This document shows positions 37,526 through 46,069 of a stretch of DNA of 64,000 nucleotides, one piece after another. Where the stretch lies: the NCBI RefSeq assembly GCF_003668565.1, contig NZ_RCWJ01000001.1, positions 868,001-932,000 on the forward strand, in the 5' to 3' direction. Position 1 is the first letter of the stretch; every line of letters begins with the position of its first letter. A program made the translations under genes and the position numbers. The stretch comes from Mycetocola zhadangensis. Lineage in GTDB: Bacteria > Actinomycetota > Actinomycetes > Actinomycetales > Microbacteriaceae. Under the pieces are notes generated by a model. That model was not told where the DNA came from. It searched no databases and saw only the letters and a list, made by a program, of their open reading frames with translations.

Positions 37526-38725
37526 CTACGACTCGCTTTTCTGCAGTTCGGATGCCTTTTGGTCACCTTCTACAAAGGCATCGACGATCGTCTGTACGGT
37601 AGCTTCAATTTGCCACGCACGGGCGCCGAGCTCGCGCAGGGCGTCACCCACCGCCTCAACGGACAGCGGCTCGGGCGGAGTCCATGCCACTCGGCGAAGA
37701 GTCTCGGGCGTGAGGACGTTCTCGAGCGGGATGGACAGCGACTCGGCCACGAGGGTGAGCGAGGTTCGCGCGGCCTTGAGCCGCGCATCGGCCTCCGGGT
37801 TGCGCTCGGACCAGGCCCGAGCCGGGGGCAGTACGTCGCTGGCGGCCGGGCGCAGGGGCGGCGGGTCGTCGGTGGTGAGCCCGCGTTCAACTGCGTTCCA
37901 CCACACCGACAGGTCTGTGCGGCTCGCGCGTCCCTTGAAGTCGCGAAGAGCGGCAAGCGCAGCGCTTGACCGCGGTTGCGCTTTCACGACGGCGACGAGC
38001 GACGCATCGGGAACGAGCCTGCCTGGAGCGACGTCTCGTTCGCGAGCGAGGGCATCCCTCGCCGTCCACAGCTCGCGTGCAACGGCGAGATTTCGTGCGC
38101 CGCGGACGCCGTGGAGTCCGGAGAGCCGTCGCCAGGGATCCTGACGGCTCGCCTTGGGCTGCCGCATGCGGGTTGCCTCGAACTCCTCGCGAGCGATCTG
38201 CTCTTTGCCCGACTCGACGAGCATCTCGTCGAGTTTGTCGCGCACATCGACGAGGAGTTCAACATCGAGTGCCGCGTACTCGAGCCAGGTTTCCGGCAGC
38301 GGACGCGTCGACCAGTCAGCAGCTGAGTGTTCCTTGGCGAGATGGATGCCGAGGAGCTCCTCAACGACAGCTCCGAGACCGACCCGATGAAGGCCAAGCA
38401 GCCGACCGGCCAGCTCGGTGTCAAACACGCGTGTCGGGTCGAGTCCAACCTCTCGGAGGCAGGCCAGGTCCTGGCTCGCGGCGTGAATGATCCACTCCTC
38501 GTCCCGAATCGCCTCGTTCAGTACGTCAAACCGGCCGATTGCCGGCGGGTCGAAGAGGAAGACGCCTGCACCGCGTCGAAACACCTGGATCAGGTAGGCG
38601 CGCTGTGAGTAGCGGTAACCGCTTGCTCGTTCAGCGTCGACGGCGACCGGTCCGTGTCCGTTGAAAATCTGTGCGACTGCATCGAGGTACTCGGCCTCGG
38701 TATCGATGACGTGACGGTCAGTCAC
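37526..38725 (-). CDS. rnd: Ribonuclease D-like 3'-5' exonuclease with HRDC domain
   Basis: A 399-aa DEDD-family exonuclease. The acidic residues lie in VAVDAERASGYRYSQ (Exo I), HAASQDLACLREVG (Exo II) and YAALDVELLVDV (Exo III). A HRDC domain follows (LSGLHGVRGARNLAVAREL). Substrates are expected to be structured RNA 3' ends. The GTG start at 38725 lies 8 bases inside the upstream DUF3000 gene, so translation is probably coupled, as is usual for this pair in actinobacteria. Confidence 0.92.
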   Translation of the reverse strand: MTDRHVIDTEAEYLDAVAQIFNGHGPVAVDAERASGYRYSQRAYLIQVFRRGAGVFLFDPPAIGRFDVLNEAIRDEEWIIHAASQDLACLREVGLDPTRVFDTELAGRLLGLHRVGLGAVVEELLGIHLAKEHSAADWSTRPLPETWLEYAALDVELLVDVRDKLDEMLVESGKEQIAREEFEATRMRQPKASRQDPWRRLSGLHGVRGARNLAVARELWTARDALARERDVAPGRLVPDASLVAVVKAQPRSSAALAALRDFKGRASRTDLSVWWNAVERGLTTDDPPPLRPAASDVLPPARAWSERNPEADARLKAARTSLTLVAESLSIPLENVLTPETLRRVAWTPPEPLSVEAVGDALRELGARAWQIEATVQTIVDAFVEGDQKASELQKSES

Positions 38726-39314
38726 GTGCCGTCCTGCGGGTTGACAACAGGGTTACACCTTCGGTTGTTGGCGGAAGCCCGGCGAGCATGCACAGCAGCT
38801 CACCCCAGCCTTCGACGTGGGAGGACACGTCGTCTTCGAGAGGCGTCCAGGACGCCCTCAACTCGATCTGGGCGCCATCGGGCTGATCGGCGAGTTCGCC
38901 GAACCCGGTCGAGAGGATCTTGGTGGCTGTGCCGGACGGGGACGCATACTTCGCGCCGCGGGCAGTAAGGGCGTCGACGAGCCAGGACCAGGCCACTTCG
39001 GCCAGGAAGGGGTCGAGTCCGATCTCCGTTTCGAGCGGGGCCTGAGCGAAGCACACGACGCGGAACGGGCCGCCCCACGCCTCCGGCTCCGCCGGGTCGT
39101 AGAGGAGGATGAATCGCCCTGTACCGAGCTCGGAGTCGGCACCGTGCCTGGTCGGAGTCACGTCAGCGGCCAGCGCGACGGAGTACGGCGCAAGGTTGTT
39201 CGGCGCCGGGATTTCGTGCACACTGAGCTCGTCGCGCGCCTGGGCGCGGCGCACGGATTCCAGTGCGCGCGCGAACGGCGCAGGGAGCTCCGCGTCTGTT
39301 GGTCTGTCAGCCAC
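38718..39314 (-). CDS. DUF3000 family protein
   Basis: A 198-aa soluble actinobacterial protein of unknown function, nearly always next to RNase D. Conserved stretches are RFILLYDPAEPEAWGG, RVVCFAQAPLE and the C-terminal SSHVEGWGELLCMLAGLPP. The GTG start at 39314 has no Shine-Dalgarno sequence; a minus-strand TAGTCT lies exactly 6 nt upstream (plus 39321-39326). Confidence 0.87.
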   Translation of the reverse strand: MADRPTDAELPAPFARALESVRRAQARDELSVHEIPAPNNLAPYSVALAADVTPTRHGADSELGTGRFILLYDPAEPEAWGGPFRVVCFAQAPLETEIGLDPFLAEVAWSWLVDALTARGAKYASPSGTATKILSTGFGELADQPDGAQIELRASWTPLEDDVSSHVEGWGELLCMLAGLPPTTEGVTLLSTRRTARD

Positions 39315-39320
39315 GATTGC

Positions 39321-39330
39321 AGACTAGAGT
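39321..39330. promoter_or_regulatory. Overlapping divergent -10 elements
   Basis: The decamer AGACTAGAGT contains TAGAGT on the plus strand (9 nt before the hydrolase ATG) and TAGTCT on the minus strand (6 nt before the DUF3000 GTG). The two hexamers share two bases. This predicts mutually exclusive polymerase binding. No experimental support is available here. Confidence 0.5.
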
Positions 39331-39339
39331 TACTTGCCA

Positions 39340-40527
39340 ATGAAACGACACAGCCACGCCGTCGAGCCTGCCAGACGACCGCAAAGACAGATGCTGCGAG
39401 CGTCGCTCGCCCTCGGAGGCTTCCTCGTGACCGCAGCGACGGCATCCGTTTTCCTGGTCTCGACGGTCGCTCGCCGCGTGGTGACCCCCGCACGGAAGCG
39501 CGCGCGTGAGACCGATGTTCTCGCGCTCGACCGAGCCGAGGGGACGATCACGCTTGGCCGCAACCCGGATACGGCGTTACCCGGCCGGTACGGGCTGTGG
39601 TTCGGGGCGGACGACCGGTATCTGCAGCTCGGGCCAATTCTCCGTTCGGATGCCTCAACCGTGACACGCACCCTGCTGACCCCGGCGAGCGAGCTTGAGG
39701 GTGTCGCCGAGTCGGGGCCGGCGACGTTCAGCGGATGGTTCTACTCTCACCCCGAGCAATTGAACCTGGACTGGCGCGACGAGACCATCCAGACTCCGGT
39801 GGGCCCGGCGCCCGCGTGGCTGTTTCCCGTCGATACCGATCGCTGGGTTATCGCGGTACACGGCCGGGGAACAACCCGGAGCGAGTGCCTGCGCGCGGTT
39901 CCTGTTCTGCACGACGCCGGGTACACCACCCTCCTCGTGTCGTATCGCAACGACGGCGACGCACCGCAGAGCGGCGACGGCCTGTACGGCCTCGGCGACA
40001 CCGAGTGGGAGGACGTTGACGCGGCCATCGCGTTCGCCGCTCAGCACGGTGCAACCTCGGTGGTTCTGATGGGTTGGTCGATGGGCGGCGCCATCTCGCT
40101 TCAGGCCTCGCTTCGCGCTGACCGCGCTGACCTCATCTCCGGAATCATCCTGGAGTCGGCCGTTGTCGATTGGGGGAGTGTGCTCGAGTACCAGGCCGAT
40201 GCGGGCAGGATCCCCGTTTTCGTGCGTCGTGCGGCAATCGCGGCCATCAGCAATCATTGGGGTCGTTCACTCACCGGCCTTGACACAGTCGTGAACTTTC
40301 CGGCGCTCGACATGGTGCGTCGCTCTGGCGAGCTCAACAAGCCAATGCTCGTGCTGCACAGCGACGATGACGGTTTTGTTCCCGCGGATGCTGCCCACGA
40401 GCTCGCAACACTCCGCAGTGACCTGGTCACGTTTGTGCCGTTCGAAACGGCTCGCCACACCAAGCTCTGGAACTTCGACGAAGCCAGGTGGACATCGGCC
40501 ATCCGGGACTGGCTGGCCGGCGACTGA
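39340..40527 (+). CDS. Alpha/beta hydrolase with N-terminal membrane anchor
   Basis: A 395-aa protein. A basic N-terminus precedes a hydrophobic helix (SLALGGFLVTAATASVFLV, about residues 23-43), probably a signal anchor that places the hydrolase domain outside the membrane. The nucleophile elbow is GWSMGG (Ser near residue 247), the Asp is probably in LHSDDDGFVP, and the His in ARHTKLWN; an oxyanion segment AVHGRGTTRSE is also present. The substrate is unknown. It is divergent from DUF3000, and the start is assigned to the ATG at 39340. Confidence 0.8.
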   Translation: MKRHSHAVEPARRPQRQMLRASLALGGFLVTAATASVFLVSTVARRVVTPARKRARETDVLALDRAEGTITLGRNPDTALPGRYGLWFGADDRYLQLGPILRSDASTVTRTLLTPASELEGVAESGPATFSGWFYSHPEQLNLDWRDETIQTPVGPAPAWLFPVDTDRWVIAVHGRGTTRSECLRAVPVLHDAGYTTLLVSYRNDGDAPQSGDGLYGLGDTEWEDVDAAIAFAAQHGATSVVLMGWSMGGAISLQASLRADRADLISGIILESAVVDWGSVLEYQADAGRIPVFVRRAAIAAISNHWGRSLTGLDTVVNFPALDMVRRSGELNKPMLVLHSDDDGFVPADAAHELATLRSDLVTFVPFETARHTKLWNFDEARWTSAIRDWLAGD

Positions 40528-40533
40528 GCGAGC

Positions 40534-40971
40534 CTAGTCGGCGATACGCTCGGCCAACTGGCGTTTGGTGCGGCGCAACATTCCGTTCATGCCGTTGAGC
40601 CGAAGCGGGGAAACCACGCGGGTGAGGCCGAGCATTTGCGGAAAATCATCGGGAATTGCGAGCACGTCAGCCGGGGTCAGGCCGTCGACCGCTTGAGCGA
40701 GGATGCTGGCGAACCCGCGGGTGGTCGGCGACTCGCGCGGTGCCGTTGCGTGCAGGTGAACGGCGTCCGACTCGACGTCGACAAAGATGTAAACGGGCGA
40801 CTGGCACTCAACAACCCGCTCAAGCAGATCCGGGTGATCGGCGTATTTCGCCGGCAGGTCAGGGAGTTCCTGCGAAAACTCGAGCAGGAGCTGAAGTCGC
40901 GACTTCTCGTCGAGTTCGAGGAAGTCGTCGCGAATTTCGGCCAGCTGGTCGGGTAGCGCTGCGTCAGTCAT
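40534..40971 (-). CDS. sufE: SufE family protein
   Basis: A 145-aa protein that accepts persulfide sulfur from a cysteine desulfurase, or interacts in similar sulfur relay. The acceptor cysteine is in VVECQSPVYIFVD. The start at 40971 (MTDAALPDQLAEI) is 7 bases after the stop of the upstream sulfurtransferase gene, with GAGGAT as Shine-Dalgarno, so both belong to one operon. The alpha/beta hydrolase gene ends 6 bases away on the opposite strand. Confidence 0.9.
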   Translation of the reverse strand: MTDAALPDQLAEIRDDFLELDEKSRLQLLLEFSQELPDLPAKYADHPDLLERVVECQSPVYIFVDVESDAVHLHATAPRESPTTRGFASILAQAVDGLTPADVLAIPDDFPQMLGLTRVVSPLRLNGMNGMLRRTKRQLAERIAD

Positions 40972-40978
40972 CGGATCC

Positions 40979-41875
40979 TCAGGCCAGCTCGCCCGGTTCG
41001 GTACCGACGGCGATCGGCACCCGAACGGCGCTGCCCCACTCGGTCCATGAGCCGTCGTAGTTGCGCACGTTTTCGAAGCCAAGCAGGTGGTGCAGCACGA
41101 ACCAGGTGTGGCTGGACCGTTCCCCGATGCGGCAGTAGGCCACGACGTCGTCTCCGTCGGACAATCCCGCTCCGTCCCGGTAGACGGAGTTCAACTCGTC
41201 GAGCGGCTTGAAGGTTCCGTCAGGTGCGACGGCCTGCGACCACGGCACGCTCCTCGCTGTAGGAATGTGGCCGGCGCGCAGGGCGCCCTCTTCGGGGTAC
41301 GCAGGAGCCGTTGTGCGCTCACCGCTGTACTCCTCGGGTGAACGCACGTCGATGAGCGGCTTACCGAGGTGGGCGAGCACGTCGTCCTTGTATGCACGGA
41401 TGGAGGAGTCGTTTCGTTCGACAACCGGGTATTCGGTCCGCGGCCGCTCCGTGGCATCCGTCGTCATCAATCGTCCATCGGAGATCCACTTGTCTCGACC
41501 GCCGTCGAGGAGACGAACGTCCGAGTGCCCGAAGAGGGTGAATACCCAGAGTGCGTACGCGGCCCACCAGTTGTTTTTGTCGCCGTAGATCACGACCGTG
41601 TCGTCGCGGGCGATGCCCTTCTCGCTCATCAGCTCGGCGAACGCAGCACCGTCGATGTAGTCCCGCTGTACCGGGTCGTTGAGATCGGTGTGCCAGTCAA
41701 CCTTGACCGAACCGCGGATGTGTCCGATTTCGTAGAGCAAAACGTCCTCGTCGGATTCGACAACGACGAGTCCGGGCTGGCCCAGTCGTTCCTCGAGCCA
41801 GTCCGCGGTGACCAGGCGGTCGGGGTGAGCGTAAGCGGCGAACTTGTCGCTGGTGGCGTCGGTTTCGACAGGAAT
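40979..41875 (-). CDS. sseA: Thiosulfate/3-mercaptopyruvate sulfurtransferase, apparent ATT start
   Basis: A two-domain rhodanese. The C-terminal domain has the active-site loop [13 protein letters not shown]; the N-terminal domain ([12 protein letters not shown]) lacks a cysteine, as usual. Reading upstream in frame gives a normal family N-terminus, [19 protein letters not shown] and [17 protein letters not shown], but no ATG, GTG or TTG occurs between the stop near 41960 and a TTG at 41740, which would delete 45 conserved residues. An ATT at 41875 sits at the expected position with GGAGGT 5 nt upstream (plus 41881-41886). I therefore propose ATT initiation and a 298-aa product. Confidence 0.85.
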   Translation of the reverse strand: MPVETDATSDKFAAYAHPDRLVTADWLEERLGQPGLVVVESDEDVLLYEIGHIRGSVKVDWHTDLNDPVQRDYIDGAAFAELMSEKGIARDDTVVIYGDKNNWWAAYALWVFTLFGHSDVRLLDGGRDKWISDGRLMTTDATERPRTEYPVVERNDSSIRAYKDDVLAHLGKPLIDVRSPEEYSGERTTAPAYPEEGALRAGHIPTARSVPWSQAVAPDGTFKPLDELNSVYRDGAGLSDGDDVVAYCRIGERSSHTWFVLHHLLGFENVRNYDGSWTEWGSAVRVPIAVGTEPGELA

Positions 41876-42022
41876 GGGGTACCTCCGGGAATTGACCCGC
41901 TGCGTTCCGGGCGCGGCACGCGGGGGATTAGGCTGGAAACTCGGCTCCCTGAGCTGAATTTACGCACGATTGCGGCTGAAGTTTTACGCGCCGTAAGACT
42001 TCGACACACGAGGTATTCTCCC

Positions 42023-43063
42023 ATGACAAACTCACAGTCTTCTGTTCGAGTAAGCATCGCTGACCGCAACCCAGAGACCACAGGAGCTGAGATTGCGGCG
42101 AGTTTAACTCCACCACCTCAGTTCACGGATGCCAGCTTCGAGAGTTATCGACCGGACCCAGCGTTTGCGTCGCAGCAGGAAGCCGTCGAGTTGTTGAGCG
42201 CGTTCGCCGGGAGTTGGGGAGTGACGAAGTCGTCTGGCGGGTTCTTCGGGCGGAAGAAGAAGACGCCTGACGTGAAACCAGGCGTTTATCTCGACGGCGG
42301 ATTCGGCGTCGGCAAAACCCACCTGCTCGCAGCGCTGTGGCACGCGGCTCCCGGGCCGCGCAAGTATTTCGGCACGTTCATCGAGTACACGGCGCTGGTT
42401 GGCGCCCTCGGCTATGCGAACGCTGTTGAGTCCCTTCGCGGGTCGACCCTTCTGTGCATCGACGAGTTTGAACTGGACGACCCGGGCGACACGATGATGA
42501 TAACCCGCCTGCTTACCGAGTTGGTGGCATCCGGAACTCGAATCGCAGCCACATCGAACACGCCGCCCAATGCCCTCGGCGAGGGGCGGTTCGCCGCGGC
42601 GGACTTCCTTCGGGAGATCCACGCCATGTCGGGGCATTTCACGACCCTGCGGATCGACGGGGAAGACTATCGCCGACGGTCGATGGAGGGGCACGCTGAG
42701 GCGATCACCCCTGCTGAGTACGACGCCCGGCTTGAGGGAGCAACCAGTTCGGGGCTGACGGTCACAGACGACAGCTTCGACACGGTGATCACCCACCTCG
42801 CCGGTGTGCACCCGTCGCGCTACATCAAGTTGCTCGCCGGCGTCGGCGCGATCGGGCTCCGAGACGTGCACGAGCTGTCATCACAGACCGAGGCGCTTCG
42901 CCTTGTTGCGTTCATCGACAGGGTTTACGACGCGCAGATTCCGATTCACGCCACGGGTGTTCCGCTTGATGAGGTGTTCGGCGGCGACATGCTCTCCGGC
43001 GGGTACCGCAAGAAGTACCTGCGCGCCATGTCGCGGATGATCGCCCTGACCAGAGGTTCCTAG
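42023..43063 (+). CDS. zapE: Cell division protein ZapE / AFG1-like ATPase
   Basis: A 346-aa P-loop ATPase of the AFG1/ZapE family. Walker A is GGFGVGKTHLL (Lys98), Walker B LLCIDEFELDDP, and a sensor-type AATSNTPPN follows. The start at 42023 (MTNSQSSVRVSIADR) has GAGGT upstream; the long upstream frame is antisense to the sulfurtransferase gene. E. coli ZapE associates with the constriction ring, but the actinobacterial role is not established. The segment between its start and the ATT start of sseA (about 150 bases) serves as divergent promoter. Confidence 0.9.
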   Translation: MTNSQSSVRVSIADRNPETTGAEIAASLTPPPQFTDASFESYRPDPAFASQQEAVELLSAFAGSWGVTKSSGGFFGRKKKTPDVKPGVYLDGGFGVGKTHLLAALWHAAPGPRKYFGTFIEYTALVGALGYANAVESLRGSTLLCIDEFELDDPGDTMMITRLLTELVASGTRIAATSNTPPNALGEGRFAAADFLREIHAMSGHFTTLRIDGEDYRRRSMEGHAEAITPAEYDARLEGATSSGLTVTDDSFDTVITHLAGVHPSRYIKLLAGVGAIGLRDVHELSSQTEALRLVAFIDRVYDAQIPIHATGVPLDEVFGGDMLSGGYRKKYLRAMSRMIALTRGS

Positions 43064-43069
43064 CCCCGC

Positions 43070-43085
43070 GTAACACGGTTTTTAC
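43070..43085 (+). promoter_or_regulatory. Second, weaker GlnR-like site upstream of amt
   Basis: GTAAC-ACGGTT-TTTAC has one consensus half-site and one degenerate half-site. It lies 15 bases upstream of the perfect site, and paired GlnR boxes are common in front of actinobacterial amt genes. Confidence 0.35.
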
Positions 43086-43100
43086 ACAGCCGGGCCGCAC

Positions 43101-43116
43101 GTAACAGTCCTGAAAC
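43101..43116 (+). promoter_or_regulatory. Putative GlnR operator upstream of amt
   Basis: GTAAC-AGTCCT-GAAAC matches gTnAC-N6-GaAAC exactly, 114 bases before the amt ATG. The same consensus is found before glnA in this window, about 39 kb away. Confidence 0.7.
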
Positions 43117-43229
43117 ATCGAGTGCACCGCGTCCGAAACCTCCGACGCGCATGCTGATTCCACACCGACAAGCGCACAGCGCGTCAGTCTCGGTCAGCCC
43201 GATGCACTCGAGAGAACTAAGGACACAAT

Positions 43230-44462
43230 ATGGACACCGGCAGCATTGCCTGGGGGATCACAGCTACCGCACTTGTGCTGCTGATGACTCCCGGCGTCGC
43301 ATTCTTCTACGGCGGCCTCGTCAAGGCGAAGAGCGTCATCAGCATGATGATGATGAGCTTCGGGGCGCTCGGCCTCATCACTGTTTTGTGGATTCTCTAC
43401 GGATTCAACATGAGCGCCGTGACCAGCCCGGCCGACTTCGCGGGCAACCCCTTCTCTGACTTCGGGCTCACCGCCCTCTCGCAGGGCGAGTCTGGCAACA
43501 CCGACCTGCTCGGTGCCACATACGGCGCAACCTTCGCGATCATCACCATCGCCCTCATCTCCGGTGCGATCGCCGACCGGGCCAAGTTCGGTTCCTGGAT
43601 GATCTTCGCTGGCATCTTCGCCACGGTCGGCTACTTCCCGATCGCCGCATGGGTGTGGGGCGGCGGCTGGATCATGAACCTCGGAACGACGCTCTTCGGT
43701 GAAGACGCCGGCATCGGTGTCATCGACTACGCGGGTGGTACCGCCGTCCACATCAACGCGGGTGCCGCGGCCCTCGCGCTCGCTCTCGTCCTCGGCAAGC
43801 GCGTTGGATTCCAGAAGGGAATTCAGAAGCCGCACAACGTTCCTCTTACCCTCCTGGGAGCATCGATCCTCTGGTTCGGCTGGTTCGGCTTCAACGCGGG
43901 TGCTGAGTGGCTCAACGGTCTTGAGAACGTTGGACTGATCGTCATCAACACGCTTGGCGCCACGGCAGCTGCCATCATCGGCTGGCTCGTCATCGAAAAA
44001 TTCAAGGACGGCAAGGCCACGAGCGTCGGAGCAGCATCGGGTGCAGTCGCCGGTCTCGTCGCGGTCACACCGGCCTGCGCCAACCTGACGCCCGGCTGGG
44101 CGCTGCTCCTCGGCGTGATCACCGGAGCGATCTGCGCACTCGCGGTTGAGCTCAAGTTCAAGCTCGGCTTTGACGACTCGCTCGATGTTGTCGGCATCCA
44201 CCTCGTCGGTGGCCTCGTCGGAACCCTGTACCTGGGCTTCTTCGCCACCGAGACCGGCCTGTTCGTCGGCGGCGGATTCGAGCAGCTCATCGTTCAGGTG
44301 ATCGCAGCACTCGCGGTTCTCGCTTACTCCTTCGTCGTTGCCTTCATCATCGGATTCGCAATCCAGAAGACGCTCGGTTTCCGCGTCAAGAACGAAGACG
44401 AAATCGCCGGAGTGGACACCAGCGTGCACGGCGAGGAGGGCTACGCCCTCGAGGTCGTCTAA
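43230..44462 (+). CDS. amt: Ammonium transporter Amt
   Basis: A 410-aa integral membrane ammonium channel with about 11 helices and no cleavable signal peptide. The twin pore histidines are in GTAVHINAGAAALAL and GIHLVGGLVGTLY. GVAFFYGGLVKAKSV and WLCFNAG-like FGWFGFNAGAEWL are family signatures. No PII gene (glnB/glnK) or glnD follows, although amt-glnK-glnD is the common actinobacterial order. The GlnR box upstream suggests induction under nitrogen limitation. Confidence 0.95.
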   Translation: MDTGSIAWGITATALVLLMTPGVAFFYGGLVKAKSVISMMMMSFGALGLITVLWILYGFNMSAVTSPADFAGNPFSDFGLTALSQGESGNTDLLGATYGATFAIITIALISGAIADRAKFGSWMIFAGIFATVGYFPIAAWVWGGGWIMNLGTTLFGEDAGIGVIDYAGGTAVHINAGAAALALALVLGKRVGFQKGIQKPHNVPLTLLGASILWFGWFGFNAGAEWLNGLENVGLIVINTLGATAAAIIGWLVIEKFKDGKATSVGAASGAVAGLVAVTPACANLTPGWALLLGVITGAICALAVELKFKLGFDDSLDVVGIHLVGGLVGTLYLGFFATETGLFVGGGFEQLIVQVIAALAVLAYSFVVAFIIGFAIQKTLGFRVKNEDEIAGVDTSVHGEEGYALEVV

Positions 44463-44483
44463 CCCCTCGGAAGTTCATTAGGG

Positions 44484-44513
44484 ACGGGGCGCCACCAACC
44501 GGTGGCGTCCCGT
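44484..44513 (+). terminator. Terminator-like hairpin after amt
   Basis: A 13-bp stem with one G-T pair (44484-44496 with 44501-44513) closes an AACC loop immediately downstream of amt. The T tract is poor. Confidence 0.6.
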
Positions 44514-44596
44514 TCTGGCGTCCACGGCACCAGGCACGGGAACTAGGATGGGCCGGGCAGAGACGCGAGATCAGAGCGTCGAGAGAAGGGTTCGGA

Positions 44597-45148
44597 GTGA
44601 GCAGGTTCGGCGACGTCATCCGTTCGCTCGTCTCGTCGGCGATCGGGCGGTCAACGACACCCTCCCGCCAAACGCCTTCGCCGTCGCCGCACGCCGAGGG
44701 CAAGACAGCGGCGTCCGGCATGGAAGAGCCAGGCAGGTTTGGCGACTCAGCCACAGTGGAAGTTGACCCAGCGGCGATCGGCCGGGTCCGGATGACGTAC
44801 GTTCCATCAACAGACGGTGATCCCGACCCTGGCGAGATTGTGTGGACCTGGGTGCCGTTCGAAGAGCGTGATGGCCGGGGCAAGGACCGCCCGGTCCTCA
44901 TCGTCGCGGAGGAGCCGGGCGGGACTCGACTCGCTGTGCAGCTCACCTCGAAACCCCACGATGGCTCGCGGGACTATATTCCCGTTGGCAGCGGACCGTG
45001 GGACGCTCAGGGACGCCAGAGCTGGGCCAACATTGATCGAGTGTTCCGGGTTCTCCCCGCTGGCATGCGTCGCGAGGCATCCGCCATCGACAAGAGCGCG
45101 TTCGTGCGTGTCGCAGCCGCTCTGCGCGACCTTTACGGTTGGCATTGA
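44597..45148 (+). CDS. PemK/MazF family toxin-like protein
   Basis: A 183-aa protein. The first 75 or so residues are polar and disordered-looking; the C-terminal 110 match the MazF/PemK fold, with PGEIVWTWVPFEERDGRGKDRPVLIV and an SWANIDRVFRV strand. Chromosomal MazF-type proteins with a long N-terminal extension occur across actinobacteria as stand-alone genes. I see no antitoxin gene immediately upstream or downstream. GTG start at 44597. It may be an endoribonuclease or may have lost toxicity. Confidence 0.75.
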   Translation: MSRFGDVIRSLVSSAIGRSTTPSRQTPSPSPHAEGKTAASGMEEPGRFGDSATVEVDPAAIGRVRMTYVPSTDGDPDPGEIVWTWVPFEERDGRGKDRPVLIVAEEPGGTRLAVQLTSKPHDGSRDYIPVGSGPWDAQGRQSWANIDRVFRVLPAGMRREASAIDKSAFVRVAAALRDLYGWH

Positions 45149-45221
45149 ATTTGGTGCCAACTCGCGAACTTGCCTCACTACAATTGTGCATCCACACATT
45201 CACCTGACCGGGGGATAGCTC

Positions 45222-45926
45222 ATTAAGATCGTCAGTTATAACCTTCGAAAGCACGCCGCCAGCGCTGAGCTCGTCGACATCGAGCATCTTTACGATGTTG
45301 ATGTGCTTTGCCTCCAGGAAGCGGATGCCGTGCTGTTGCCTGACAGGGTCGGGCACCTTCGACTCGCCGACGCAACCAAGGCAAATCGGCTCGGATTGGC
45401 CATCTACGTCAATGACGAGCGTTTCACAATCGGCGACACCACTGCTTTCGAGCTCAAGAAGTCCCTGCACGACAGGTTGTTCTCTCCGGCCAACGAGCGT
45501 TTGATTGCTTCTCGTCTCTACGACAAAGAAGCCGAGCGTGAGATTCTCATCGCGTCGTTCCACGCTGCACCGCTGACCGCGCCTAATTCCCTCCGTCGGA
45601 AGCAGATCTCGACGGCGCATCGAGAGTTGGGTTCCCTTGCCGCGGGCATCCCCACAGTGATGGTCGGCGATTTCAATTACCCGATTTTCAAGAACAATCT
45701 GCGCCGGCGCATTCAGGAAATGGGTTACGAGCTCTCACTGAGTAACGCTCGGACGTACTCCCGTTACAAGATTTTCCGCGGGCACTTCGACTTTGTCACC
45801 TCGGTCAACATGGGTATCGATGAAGTTAAAACGCTCCCTCGCGGCGCATCGGACCACCGCCCCATCCTCGTAACGACCAGTTATCTTTCTGTCGACGCTG
45901 AGCCTCGACAAGAGATGGTTTCGTGA
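45222..45926 (+). CDS. Endonuclease/exonuclease/phosphatase family protein, apparent ATT start
   Basis: A 234-aa EEP-superfamily metal-dependent hydrolase. Reading from 45222 gives KIVSYNLRKHAASAELVDI and DVLCLQEAD (metal Glu), then VMVGDFNYP and GASDHRPIL (catalytic Asp-His). These cover the full domain. No ATG, GTG or TTG lies between the TAG at 45216-45218 and the GTG at 45303, which would remove the conserved SYNLR strand. An ATT at 45222 sits exactly where homologues have Met, with GGGGGA 6 nt upstream. TACAAT at 45179-45184 is a good -10 candidate. The substrate is unknown. Confidence 0.78.
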   Translation: MKIVSYNLRKHAASAELVDIEHLYDVDVLCLQEADAVLLPDRVGHLRLADATKANRLGLAIYVNDERFTIGDTTAFELKKSLHDRLFSPANERLIASRLYDKEAEREILIASFHAAPLTAPNSLRRKQISTAHRELGSLAAGIPTVMVGDFNYPIFKNNLRRRIQEMGYELSLSNARTYSRYKIFRGHFDFVTSVNMGIDEVKTLPRGASDHRPILVTTSYLSVDAEPRQEMVS

Positions 45927-46069
45927 GTACGCTTTCGCAAATGTGAGAGAGAATCATGAACGACTCGCGATGATGCGCTAGTCCTTCTGCCCAGCACTCC
46001 TGCCCCAGCACAAATCCCAGCGATGACCTCGTGGCTTCTCTGTTTGGAATGAAGCAAGGGAGTACTGAA

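Noticed and set aside
43194-44429. 411-codon minus-strand frame over amt
   Set aside because: Highly Asp/Glu/His-rich complement of transmembrane codons; shadow of amt.
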